From NCBI RefSeq assembly GCF_030272615.1, contig NC_081408.1, forward strand, positions 67,869,546 to 67,933,545: a stretch of DNA of 64,000 nucleotides, given 5' to 3'. The notes under the pieces were generated by a model, which saw only the letters and a list, made by a program, of their open reading frames with translations, had not been told where the DNA came from and did no database searches. This document shows, piece by piece, positions 48,723 through 60,542 of the stretch. Source of the stretch: Cryptomeria japonica (lineage: Eukaryota > Streptophyta > Pinopsida > Cupressales > Cupressaceae). Both the position numbers and the translations under genes were made by a program. Numbering within the stretch: position 1 is the stretch's first letter; each line of letters begins with the position of its first letter.

Positions 48723-50578
48723 TGTAGTCACATAAATCTGTCCACTTAATTAAATGAATACTTAGTATTTATTTGATTATTTAACCATCAATTAATAATT
48801 AATTAAATTAATATTTAATTAATTCATCTTAACCCTATTCTCCTATTAATTAAATAAATTATTCAATTTATTTGATTTAATTCACTTAACCAAATTCAGA
48901 CCATTAATTAAATAAATAAATCATATTTATTTAATTAAATCTTCTCTCACATTTAAATAAATTAATATTTATTTAAAACCCCCAAAATCCCACCTCTCAC
49001 ATTTAAATAAATAAATCATTTAATTAAAATCACCTTTATCTTCCACCCACTTGCATTTTCCTACAAATACAAGTTGCACAATTATTTTAAATAAATAATT
49101 TATTTAAATCACCTTTATCCTCCACCCACTTGTATTTTCCTACAAAAGCAAGTTGCACAACTATTTTAAATAAATTATTTATTTAAAATCCTATTTATCC
49201 TCACCCACTTGAAACCTTTAATGGTTTCCCTTAAAGTATTCAAACTTGATGGCTTTAAAGTCTTCAAACTTGATGGCTTCCTTCTATAATCTTCTTAAGA
49301 CTTTAATGGTTTTCCTTAAAGTCTTCAAGCCTTTAATGGTTTCCCTCAAAGTCTTCAAGCATTTTAAATGCTTTATCTTCATTTTCTCATTTAAATAAAT
49401 TAATATTTATTTGAATATTTATCCAAATGCAAATTACACCATTTAATTGAAATAAATGATTTTATTTTAATTGAAAATACCAAAATTTCTCCCACTTACA
49501 TTTTCCTACAAAATCCACTTGTATGCCTAAACCCCTTCTAAATTCTTCTAAACCCTTCCTAATTAGCCTAATCCATCCCCTAAATATTGTCACATTCCTA
49601 AGCAAATTGGAGTCACTTCTCAAAGACTCCAAAGTCTTTGAAAAGCAATTAATGCTTTGTGTGTTCAACAAATTAACCCTCAAAGTCTTGGATAACCTTT
49701 GAAAGCTTCCAACCTTCAACCACTAAATGGCTCAAAGTCTTGGATAACCTTTGAAAGCTTTCAACCTTCAACCACTTAATCCCCAAAGTCTCCAATAACC
49801 ATTAATGGTTAATTCAACCCTCCCACATGGTTAAAACATTTGTTTTGACTCAACCTCTACCCAACCCAAAGGTCTCATCAGGCCATTAATGCTTTGACCA
49901 TGATTATCTCTTAAACATTTGCACAAAGGTTTATCCTTGGATTAACTCTTAATCCAATGGGTAATCTTAATTTAGACTTGACCCTTACCTTCTAGATAAC
50001 CATGAGGTCTTCTCAGGCCTTTAATGCCTCCAACCTCTTCTCTCAACCCAATCCTATGTTGAAACTTGTCACCATTTTATTGGTGCCAATTGTGCACATG
50101 GATCCCCAACTTTCAATCATAACCCTTGTTAAGATTGCTCAATCTTAACCCTTCATTTCCCTATTTCTTCTATAAATAGAACCCTTCTCCTCAAGCAAAA
50201 AGAGAAGCATTTTAGAGTATTGTTGTTATACTGGCATTAGCATAGAGCTTTTTCATAGCATCACTATCTACTCTTGCATAGTATTTGCTTATCATATTCA
50301 ACCATCTTGAATCTCCATATGGCATCCATGGCTAGTGCTAAAAGCTGAGAGCTACACTCATTTGGGACTTGGAGAGGAGAGGAACAAGGGAGGAGCAACT
50401 ATGAGCATCTTGATTAGCTATTTCATTCTATGTTTATATGCTTTCTATTTCATGCTTAATATCTCTCTTGATATGCCTGTTTAGGATAATCTTTTGTTGC
50501 TAACACTAACGTTTGTTTCTTGTGCTCTTGTGTGTGTTGCCATCAAACAGATTTTCTAATCCTTTTTGCAGAGCATCA
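48723..50578 (+). mobile_element. 1.86-kb solo LTR inside the gypsy 5' LTR
   Basis: TGTAGTCACATAAATCTG...TTGCAGAGCATCA with AATAT duplications. The corresponding position of the 3' LTR (about 60650) is unoccupied, direct proof of a later insertion. It is related to the LTR at 13219-14660 in the opposite orientation. The first kilobase is rich in ATTTAAATAAAT words with repeated CTTTAATGGTTTCCCT and CACCCACTTG segments. A TATA box lies at 50171. Confidence 0.93.
50171..50178 (+). promoter_or_regulatory. TATA box of the solo LTR
   Basis: TTCTATAAATAGAACCC, preceded by CTTAACCCTTCATTTCCC. The same block precedes the TATA box of the related LTR (minus strand, 13684). Confidence 0.65.
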
Positions 50579-50583
50579 AATAT
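50579..50583. other. Target-site duplication AATAT, right copy
   Basis: See 48718-48722. Confidence 0.9.
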
Positions 50584-53054
50584 TATTATAGCACATATTA
50601 TTGATGGTTTAATTGCTATGATTGTTATTGTGTAATTGGTAATAGTAGATGTTATTGGACATAGTGTATACCTAAATACACGTGAGTGTGTCATTGTATT
50701 AGTGGATTGCCCGTTAACTCAACCCTTCCCAATTAAGAGTCTTTTTACTTTATGCTTTGCATCAAGAGGCTGTTTGTGTCAATTGATTTAAAACTAATGT
50801 TAGTGTGAATTCATTTTTACTTGCGTTTCATGAGATTGATTTTGCCCAATTGGTCATGCCCTCATGAGGATTTTGCCATGAGGGGGGATTATTCATACTG
50901 TTGATTTTGTGGTAGCGAGTGTGAAGACCTCGCAGTGTTGGTAATGTTTTGGTTGAAGTATTGTTATGAGTTGGTTATATTCTTTAGATAAGAGGCTCAT
51001 TCTTTTATATGTGTCGTTGTTCCGTCTTTGAGTACGTGTATGTTGTGGTATGCATTGTTGGCATTTGTGTCAGATTTTTAATTGTGTGAGAGCCTCTTGT
51101 GTTATTGTTTTTGGATCCATGTAGAGGGAGTGGGCTCTTTTATGACACCTGGGGGTCACAAGAGATGGACTTTCACGAGGTTCCTTGTAAGGATGCGTAA
51201 AGTGTAGGCCTTTTAGGCATAAGGGAGTTTACCATATTTTAATCAAGTGATAAATAATTAATGAATGTGCATGGGTAGTTAATTTAAAAAGATAATAACT
51301 TATCAGTGCCTCATGACTCAGTCTCAGGGAGGATGTTTTAGGCTGAGCATGGGAAGATCGTGGAGATGGTAAGCTAATCTCCCTTGGTTTCTCTCTCAAG
51401 GTCAAGATGGCTTTGCATGCCTATAGGCTAGTGCCTTGTTCTTGGTTCGGCATGTGATGACACTCTCTCGTACATGTGAGTCCTTTACTTATTTTTGTAA
51501 TCTTGTTATGATGTTTTATCGGCCTCTGGAAATCTCTTGTTTCCTTCTTGTCTGTTTGGTGTATGGTTGTATGTGTGGAAGTTGTTTGGTGTTAGTCCAT
51601 TTGTTAAAGCATCAACCTTGGTTTAGTGTGCGAGTTGGGACCTAGCGACATATCCTAGCTCGGGGGGTGGTTCCTTATAGGTTCCACATTGGTCGGGTGG
51701 TTGGAGATTTTTGCCATTGGAGTTTTCCCCTTTTCTCTGGTGTTATCTCCGTGCATGGACTTGGAGTTTTTTGCATGATGACCTTTAACCCTTGGAGACC
51801 TCAAAATAGAGAAACTTTAATCATGCATTAATTTAAGAAAGTTGCATAAGGAGTGAGTCATACTAACAATTGTATCACTATGTAGAAGCAACCAACATTG
51901 TATCCATGATTTTACTTTAAATTGTACATTTAGAAGGAAATAATATAAGTTAATCAAAATGTAAGTATAAAGAAAGAAGAAATGATATACTCTTACTAGT
52001 AATGTCTTATCATTTGTTAGTCATGGTTTTCCTTAAATTGGATTCATAGAAAATGAATGTATTTGTCATGCTTAGTATATGAGAAGAATTAGTTATTTGT
52101 AGTTGAAATGTATTTTGTCAATTAGTTAAATCGGCAATACCATTATTTATGTGGTAATTAAATGTTAGATAGTAGATGCGTAGATGTGATTTCAATGCAA
52201 TGGAAAATGGATATTATCTTTTTCTCCATGTTTTATCTTTAGAAATAGAAATGAATTAATGCTTGTATCTTGAATATCTTCATGAGAATATGGATGAAAA
52301 TTAAGTTAATGTTAGCATATAGTTATGAGATCAATGGTATGAACAATGGCATTAAATGAAGAACTTAAACTATCAATGATAAAGCATAAGAAACACAAGA
52401 TCATTAAAGATGTAGTTGAATTCTTGGAAACTAGAATAACACTAAGGCTGAAAACTATAATGAAACTTGGTGCATAGACATCATTAAGAGCTAAATGAGA
52501 ATACATATAATTATGTTATGGCTGCCATAAAACTAATGTTGTATAAATAGCATCATGAACATGTATGTTGCATAAGTAGGTCAATGAGCATGCTTGTGGG
52601 TTGATGCATTGAATAGTGGACAACACTAGTAGCATATCATGTGAAGTGTATGATATAGGTTAATTTGCATACATGCATTTGTAGTTGTTTTCCTTGGTGA
52701 GGACAAGTCATTAGGATCATAGATATCAACTAATATGATAATGGTTAATTTAAAGTATCAATCATAGATCATATGGTGTAGATCCAGTAGTGATGTCAAT
52801 ACCCTAGGGAAATGATGGAACCATGTAAGCCATTAAACCTTGTAAACATGACTTCACTTGTGTTAGTAATGTAATGTTTGAAACAAAGGTTAAACACTTA
52901 ACGTTAGATTTTAAACTATTGAACTAAATCACAAACTTAATGTCTAGATTGGGTTAGATGTAACTTTGTTGGTAAACAAAAAAAAAACTATTCTACTCTT
53001 TTTGGATCTAGTTGTAGTAAGTTTCCCTGGAGTTTGTTGGCAGGCACTACATGT

Positions 53055-53072
53055 TGGTATCAGAGCATAGCT
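53055..53072 (+). other. Primer-binding site of the gypsy element
   Basis: TGGTATCAGAGCATAGC, three bases after the LTR end at 53051. Initiator-Met type. Confidence 0.92.
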
Positions 53073-53223
53073 TATGAGTTTTGGGTTCTACACTAGGTAC
53101 TTTGGTCATGTGTGAGCCCGTTATGCTAGTTAGACGTTAGCGAGTGGCTTTATCCTTGTTGTTTATTTATTGTAACTCCTAGTTTAGTGGCTTATAGTCT
53201 TCCTTCATAGTTGTCTAGTTACG

Positions 53224-54560
53224 ATGCCTATTAGGCATAGAGGGCATGGACCGGGTCATGGACGTGGTCTTGGTGGTCACATGGGGGCTCGTGAGAGTCC
53301 TCACCCCAAGATCTCAAAGGGGTCACATCACAGTGAGCCGCACCAGGAGAAGCCTGGTGGTGATGCGATACCTCAGTTGCTTGCAATGTTATAGGGGCTT
53401 CTTGGCCGCTTAAGGCCAAGGCAGGAGGAGGTTAGACATGAGGAGTCTCACCGGTCAAAGCATGAAGAGAGAGAGAACTCACGCTCCCCTCCTAGGGAAG
53501 AGTTGAGGTTGATCAAGAGGAGGTAGCAGCTAGCCACATGAGGGATTTGCTGAGAGCTCATCTTCCCACTTTTGATGGTTTAGGCACATAGATGGAGGCT
53601 GAGACATGGTTGTTGGATCTAAGTTAGTGTTTTGCTATGAATCCATATAGCAGCAATACTAAGGCCAGGTGCGCCATCATGCACCTGCATGACTTTGCTT
53701 CCACTTGGTAGCGTATCGAGGAGAGGAAGCTAGAGCTAAACATTACCACAACCACTTGGGGTTGTTCCTAGAGTGATTCTGAGCTAGATTTCTGTTAGAG
53801 CACTGGAGACAACATAAGGAAGATGAGTTTCATAATTTGACGTAGGGTAGGATGATAGTTGATGAGTATGAGCCAAAATTCTTTGAGCTCAAACAGTATG
53901 TAGGGATAGTAGATGATGAGACTATGCTCATACAACACTTTGTGTGGGGTCTTAGAGATTATATTTGCGTAGAGGTTTGCATGCACGACCCTAAGAATTT
54001 ACAAGCCGCCACAAAGAAGGTGAGGATCGCCGAGGAGAATCAATCCACGAGTGCAGGGGGTACTACAGGAGGATAGGTAGCCAGTGTCCCAGTCATAGGT
54101 ATAGTTGCCAGAGGTTCTCAGTAGCAGTCTATAGATGTGGCCAGAAGACACCCCTCCTCTTTCTGCAGTAGCCAGTAGTTCAAGAGGAATTAGTCACAAG
54201 GTCAGAGTTTTTTGAGAGGGGATAGATTTCTGATTGACAGAAGCCGCAACCTCCAATAGATTTCTGATTGACAGAAGCCGCAACCTCCAACATCGTTATA
54301 GGAGACCCGATCCTACACAACCAACCCAGAGTTCATAGCCTGCCTCTAGTAGAGGCAGTGTCTAGCAATCGAGTGCTACTTCCAGGAGTAGAGTTCAGGA
54401 TAGGAGAGGATGTTTTGCTTGTGAGCAGTAGGGTCATATAACAGTTCATTGTCCTCAACGTACATCTCAAACATTAGGTCAGCAAAGGGAAGCTCCAGCA
54501 AAGCCCATTGTTGGAGATTCAGGCAGGACTCACAGGGTGTTCATGGCAGTTGATAACCAC
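53224..54560 (+). pseudogene. Gypsy gag with CCHC knuckle
   Basis: Capsid/nucleocapsid protein. The first ATG is at 53224 (MPIRHRGHGPGHGRG); the N-terminus is Arg/Gly/His-rich. The conserved gag block is clearest at 53852-54076 (EYEPKFFELKQYVGI, HFVWGLRDYI, DPKNLQAATKK). The zinc knuckle is at 54411-54452: CFAC, a TAG stop inside the loop, then GHITVHC, spacing C-x2-C-x4-H-x4-C. Several other TAG stops break the frame (for example near 53390 and 53527), and there are frameshifts before 53850. Confidence 0.9.
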
Positions 54561-55080
54561 CAGGCTGAGAACTAGGCCATAGTGTTTGAGACATCAAGTG
54601 TGATAGGTGGTATCCCTTGCTTTGTTTTATTTGATTCAGGAGCTTTAGACTCTTTTATTACTCCTTATTTAGTAGAGACATGCGATATTTCTATGACAAA
54701 GTAGAATGATAGGTGGCAGGTAGAGCTAGCTACGGGGTCCAAGGCAGTGGTGGATTCCCTCGTGCTTAGTTGTCCTCTAGTTTTGGGAGACCTTCATACC
54801 TCAGTGGATTTGTGTATCATGCCCTTAGGATCTTATGATGTATTTCTTGGTATGGATTGGCAGGGATCGCATCAAGCATAGATAGATTGTAGGAGTAAGA
54901 AGGTGTGGTGCGTAGATTATATCGAGAAAAGTGCAGAGATTGTAGGCATTCAAAGACCTATTTCTCTTCGCATGATTTCTGTCATGCAGATGAAGAGGTG
55001 TGCATGAAAGGGTTGTCAGTTATTTGCAGTCAGGTTGAGGGATGTAGATGAGGAGGTTAGTATGGAGGAGTTGTTACACT
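54561..55080 (+). pseudogene. Gypsy aspartic protease
   Basis: Processes the polyprotein. The frame shows CFVLFDSGALDSFI with an intact catalytic DSG (near 54633-54641), then WQVELATGSKAV, LGDLHTSVDLCIMPLGSYDV and FLGMDWQ, which is the usual gypsy protease layout. At least two TAG stops interrupt it (one after SMTK near 54700). Confidence 0.9.
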
Positions 55081-55850
55081 AGCGTCCTATCCTTCAGGAG
55101 TTTGCAGATGTCTTCCCTAGTGAGATTCCAAGTATGCCCCCTCAACAAGACATAGATTTCAGGATTTATTTAGTACCAAGAGCTGAGCCTATCTATAGGG
55201 CTCCTTACAGGATGACCACTTAGGAGTTGAGTGAGTTGAGAGTATAGACTAAGGATTTGTTGGAGAAGGGGTTTATCCATCCTAGCATATCCCCATAGGG
55301 TGCATGAGTGTTATTTGTGAAGAAGGATGGTTCTATCAAATTGTGCATCAACTATAGACAGGTGAATAAGGTGATGACGAAGAACCAATATCCCTTACCT
55401 CAGATAGATGATTTATTTAATTAGATTAAGGATGCAAAGGTCTTTTCCAAAATTGACTTGAAGTCCGGATATCACTAGTTGAGGATCCATGAGACGGATA
55501 TACATTGTACAACATTTTGTACCATATATGGATACTATGAGTTTACAGTTGTGTCATTCGGTCTTATGAATGCACCATTAGTCTTCATGAGCTTGATGAA
55601 TGGTGTGTGTAGGAACTATTTGGAAAGATTTGTACTTGTCTTCTTGGACGATATTTTGATTTATTCAAGATCAGTGGAGAAGCATGGGGATCATGTTAGA
55701 CAGGTCTTGCAGTGTCTTAGGGAGAATCAGCTATACGCCAATTTGACGAAGTGTGATTTTTTCCAGACTGAGGTAAGATACTTAGGCCATGTTATTTCAG
55801 GAGAGGGCATCATAGTCGATCCCTTGAAGATTCAGGAAATAATATATTAG
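55081..55850 (+). pseudogene. Gypsy reverse transcriptase
   Basis: Blocks in order: [64 protein letters not shown] with the first catalytic Asp, FGLMNAPLVFMSLMN, and VFLDDILIYSRS with the catalytic Asp pair (LDD about 55644-55652), then TKCDFFQTEVRYLGHVIS. The segment from 55479 is open. Upstream, TAG stops sit where Gln (CAG) or Trp (TGG) is expected, for example in the conserved YHQLRI and SPWGAPV positions. Confidence 0.95.
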
Positions 55851-56396
55851 CCAACACCCACTAATGTGGGTGAGGTGCGCAATTTTATGGGATTGGTCGG
55901 TTATTACCACAGATTTGTGCAAGATTTTTCATGGATTTCTCACCCTATTACTTCCCTTCAGAGAAAAAGGAAGAAGTTTATCTGGTCAGATTGTTGTGAG
56001 ATAGCCTTTAGGACTCTTAAGGAGAAATTGAGTAGTGCACTGATACTTGCAGTTCCAGATCCTTTCGGTGACTTTGTAGTGTGTACTGATGCTTCACTGG
56101 AGGGATTAGGAGTAGTATTGATGCAAAATGGCAAAGTGATAGCTTATGAGTCACAAAAACTCAAGGATCATGAGTTGAACTACCCCACTCATGATCTTGA
56201 ATTAGTGGCAGTAGTACATGCATTAGTTCACTGAAGACATTTCCTTTTAGGGTGTCGATTCGAGCTACACTCAGATCACTATAGTTTACAGTACATATTC
56301 ACACAATCGAATCTAAATACCAGACATAGGTGTTGGATGGAGTTCTTGTGTGAGTATGAATTTGAGGTGAAGTTCATATAGGGTAAGGAGAATGTA
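55851..56396 (+). pseudogene. Gypsy RNase H
   Basis: Degrades the RNA template strand. [18 protein letters not shown] (the RT/RNase H connection), then [16 protein letters not shown] with the first catalytic Asp, [30 protein letters not shown] with the catalytic Glu region, and a broken RFLLGCRFELHSDH block. A TGA replaces Trp after HALVH (56233-56235). Confidence 0.92.
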
Positions 56397-57520
56397 GTGT
56401 TAGATGCACTGAGCCATAGGAGACATGAGATATCAATGGTTACTTTGGAGGTGGATTTGAGGAGTCACATACTTAGAGCATTACTCGCAGATGCATGGTA
56501 CCAGGAGGTTAGATCGGAGATAACATCAGGTAGAGTCTTGGAGAGTAGGTACATTGGTTATTTAGTGGATACAAATGATATTCTGAGGTACATGGGATGC
56601 ATTTATGTTCCACCATCTAATGGACTTCAGAAATTGATCATGATAGAGGCCCATCATGCACCTTACTCAACACATCTTGGCATCAAGAAGAAGCACACTG
56701 ACTTGAGACAACTCTAATTTTGGGTAGGTATGAAGAGAGATATAGCAGATTTTGTTGCATGTTGCCTTGAGTGTCAATGGGTTAAGACAGAGCATTAGCA
56801 TTTGGCAAGATTTTTACAGTCTCATACAGTTCCAGAGTGAAAATGGGACATCATTTGCATGGATTTTGTAGTTAGATTTCCCATTTCCTCTCTTAGACAT
56901 GATACCATTATAGTTACCATTGATCGGTTGACCAAGGTTGCACATTTTTTACCAATTAGATCCTTATACACAACATTCACAGTTGCATAATTTTTTGTCA
57001 GAGACATAGTCAGGTTACATGGGATTCCATGTAAGATCATATCAGATAGGGATCCTATTTTTACTTCAGCATTTTGGACAACATTACAACATGATATGGG
57101 GACTCAGTTGAATTATAGTACATCATATCACCCAAAGACGGATGGTCAGACAGAGTGGGTGAATCAATTTTTAGAGGATATGTTTAGGATGTATGTTATG
57201 GATCAATAGTCCAGATGGGAAGGATTACCTATACTTAGTGGAGTTTTCTTATAATAATGGTTACCATAGCTCCATCAGCATGTCCCCCTACCAGGCTCTA
57301 TATGGGAGACCATATTGTACTCCACTGAATTGGGACAGATTAGAGGACAAGGTGCATATTGGTTCAAAGATGTTACAGGATATGGAGGAGAAGGTTGCTC
57401 ATATTAAAGAGCATATGACAAATACACAAGACATACATAAGAAATATGCATATGCTCATAGGGTAGATAGGCATTTATCAGTTGGTGACATGGTTTTCTT
57501 GTGAGTCTGCCCATGAAAGG
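56397..57520 (+). pseudogene. Gypsy integrase
   Basis: Zinc-binding domain: EAHHAPYSTHLGIKKKH with the His pair and CCLECQ with the Cys pair. Core: WDIICMDFV (first Asp), ISDRDPIFTSAFW (second Asp) and SYHPKTDGQTEWVNQFLE with the catalytic Glu; the next residue is Trp where Arg is usual. After a frameshift near 57190 the frame YLVEFSYNNGYHSSISMSPYQALYGRPY runs to 57504. The DDE residues are preserved, but the reading is broken by TAG stops near 56715, 56797 and 57208. Confidence 0.93.
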
Positions 57521-57904
57521 GCTCGATCTATTATGGTTCAGGCTCTAAGTTGGCACCTCAATTTGTCAGAACATTTGAGATCTTGGAGAGGATTGGTCCT
57601 ATAGCTTATCACCTTGCATTGTCACTCAGCTTGTCCTGCATCCATGATGTATTTCATGTATAATTTTTGAGATTATACCATCCTAACATATCTCATGTTC
57701 TGGATTGGAATGCCTTACAGGTCGAGGACAAGCAGCTTTCTTTAGAGCTTGTGCCCATTCTTCAACGCAGAGAGGTATCCCTCAAGGGACAGCGGATAGA
57801 GCAGATAAGGGTCCAGTGGGACCCAAATGATGAGACATGGCCACTTGGGAGGATGTAGGGCAAATGAGAGAGTTGTACCCCTACTTGTTCTTAGACTTCC
57901 AGGA
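57521..57904 (+). pseudogene. Integrase C-terminal region and chromodomain
   Basis: The chromodomain is thought to guide integration into heterochromatin. The frame 57667-57858 reads HVLDWNALQVEDKQ, then LKGQRIEQIRVQWDPNDET. A one-base loss then moves the diagnostic ATWEDVGQMRELYPYLFLDF into the next frame, ending at the TAA near 57905. The VQWDPNDE/ATWE pair is the normal plant chromovirus signature. The GPIAYHLAL-type block before it (about 57595) is recognisable despite stops. Confidence 0.85.
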
Positions 57905-57916
57905 GTAAGCCTAGGC

Positions 57917-57929
57917 AAAGGGAGGAGGA
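57917..57929 (+). other. Polypurine tract of the gypsy element
   Basis: AAAGGGAGGAGGA directly before the TGTAATGCCC start of the 3' LTR. Confidence 0.88.
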
Positions 57930-59102
57930 TGTAATGCCCACACTTAAGAAAACTCTTATTCCATTATGATAGACTCGATTAGACTTTATTTTTGTGCGAT
58001 GGATATGATAGAATTGTTTGGATTCACATGATGCATAGATGTATTTTTGTCTTTTATATGTGCTCCATTGATGATCATTGATAGCCATTCTATGTTTTGT
58101 GACTTTGGATATTATGGATTTTTGCTCATGCTTTGTTGTCACCTTATGTGATTCATATATCATGATGATGCTTTCATTTCTATATGTATTTATGTCATGT
58201 TGATGCTTAGATATATAGATTTCATTGATTATTTCTTATGATGACATGAACATACTAACCCTAGTTTTGATTTATGTAAGATGTATTACTCATTGTATGA
58301 CTATTGTTTGACTGTATGTATGGGGGAATCAACATCACATCACTCATTGAGAGCGGGATGTATCATTGCGACATTCCTCCACTTGTCTGTTATGCATGTA
58401 TATATATGCACATGTATTGCTTTGTGGTTGCAGGTACTAAGGCATTCATTCCTCTCGAGCAACCAGGTGCGAGCTCCCCTGGCTTGACAAGTGTGAGTGT
58501 GCCTCTTCCCAATGGCAATATGTGGTTCAGAGATGTCGTTGGTTCCCTTTCTGCACTCTAGGTCTAGGTTTGATGTCGAGTCCTTGTTATCAGTCTTGGC
58601 AAGTTTGCCATGTCATCATCGTCATCATGATTTGTGAGTATGTGGGATGGTTAGTTGATTATTCAGTTATTTTATTTAAGTTCTTTGAGTGGTGATTGAT
58701 TTATTATTTAGCGTATTTAATATCCACATTCGATTTACCGTGTTTGAGTGGTTACTTGATATTAGTTATGAACCTATTGGTAATATCATTATTTTGAAGT
58801 TATTAAAATTTAACGATTTTCAATTATTTACTATTTTCGCGATTAAAATTTGGTTAATGCTCATATTGAGATTTCGAGATTATATTTGACCATTTACGTT
58901 TTAAGTTGATTTAATTTATTGAACATTTATTGATTTTCGCATTATTGACTTTATTGTCATTTAACGATTTTAATCTTTAATTATTTATTTATCTTGATTA
59001 TTTTAACTATATTATTTATTTAATGACGGATTCGAATTCTTTTTAGTTAATATTGAGAAGTCGATTATTTAATGGAATTAGTTTGGTTGATTTTTAAATC
59101 AC

Positions 59103-59271
<169 letters not shown>

Positions 59272-60088
59272 TTGAATGATAAAAAAAAGATGAGTTATAA
59301 TATTTTATTTATTATGCCTTGTTATATTTTAATATCTAATCTTTTATTTTGAAAACTGTTTTAAAAAGCTCAATGAGAGAATGGATTTTTTTTTTAAATC
59401 ACATAAAAGAATGTGATATGGTAATTTCAATATTTTATTCCTCTATGTTCTTTTGGACAAAAGGGAGCTAGGGTTTTTCATTTGGGGGATTCTTTTCGCT
59501 CCATATGTTTTTGGAATCTTGGTGGTTTTTGAGAATAATATTGTTGGAGAAATTTTGAAGGATTGAGGAGCTGGAAGATCTTGTTGTTGGTAGATTGGTG
59601 GCTGCCCCAAATTCTTCCATTATTTTTCTTCAATAAGAGGTTGGGTTTGCTCTCCTCTTTTTCTCTCATTCCTCCCATGATCTAAAATTAAAATGGATTT
59701 GAAAGGAATTCTCTATTTTTCTTTCTCTTAAGAGTTTAAAATATGATTTCATTCAATGGGTTTTGATTGCAAAACAATAATGTTGTCATTTCAAGTTTGT
59801 TGGGTGAAAAATCCATTTTAATTTCATTGTTGAAAATAAATCTCCTTGGTTTGATTGGGGAAAGAAAACCCAAGAGGAATTTCTAATTCCAATCTTATTT
59901 TGCTTAAAACCCCATTGTCAAATCCTTGTTTTACAAAAAAATTGAAATCTTGGACTGAATCTCTACATTTTGGGTGTTGTTAAAACCCCCATTTCTTTCC
60001 TGAAACTGTTGTTATTTTGGCATTAAGACAATTGAGTATAAAATGGATAGTAGTGAAAAAAATAAAATATTAAAACCAAAAAAAAATA

Positions 60089-60325
60089 GCCACGTAGTGG
60101 CTGGTGCTTTCAGCACCAACACCACCCACAATGTAGTGGGGGGTGTTGGGCAGAACCACCTACCACATAGTGGGGGGTGCTAAGCCAACACCACTCACCA
60201 CATGGTGGGTGTGATGGACAACACCACCCACCATATCATGGTTGGTGCTGCCAGCACCACTCACCACGTGGTGGGTGTGATGGACAACACAACCCACCAT
60301 ATCGTGGGAAGGGGTGTTGTGAGCA
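60089..60325. repeat. Hairpin array with CACGTG cores, 3' LTR copy
   Basis: Six units of the CACYCACCAYRTRGTGGGTG type. It corresponds to 48271-48475, but unit number and spacer text differ between the two LTRs. Confidence 0.85.
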
Positions 60326-60382
60326 CCTCCCCAACATGGGAATAAAAAAAGTGTTTGTTTTATTTTATTTTAAATTCTAAAC

Positions 60383-60385
<3 letters not shown>

Positions 60386-60467
<82 letters not shown>

Positions 60468-60478
60468 GTGTGTGTGTG

Positions 60479-60511
<33 letters not shown>

Positions 60512-60542
60512 ATACATACATATATATGTATCTATATATATA
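60386..60542. repeat. (AT)n, (GT)n and (ATGT)n compound microsatellite
   Basis: About 39 AT units (60386-60463), then GT (60465-60478), then TATATG/TATGTA units. The 5' LTR has a much shorter AT-rich string here (about 48540-48625). Confidence 0.95.

Larger units (their letters stand above)
46279..53051 (+). repeat. 5' LTR of the gypsy element, with nested solo LTR
   Basis: TGTAATGCCC...GGCACTACA. Colinear with 57930-63141 except for the insertion at 48723-50578 and differences in short repeats: this copy has GGGTTGCA duplicated near 46782 and lacks the long GT/AC microsatellite. Confidence 0.93.
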
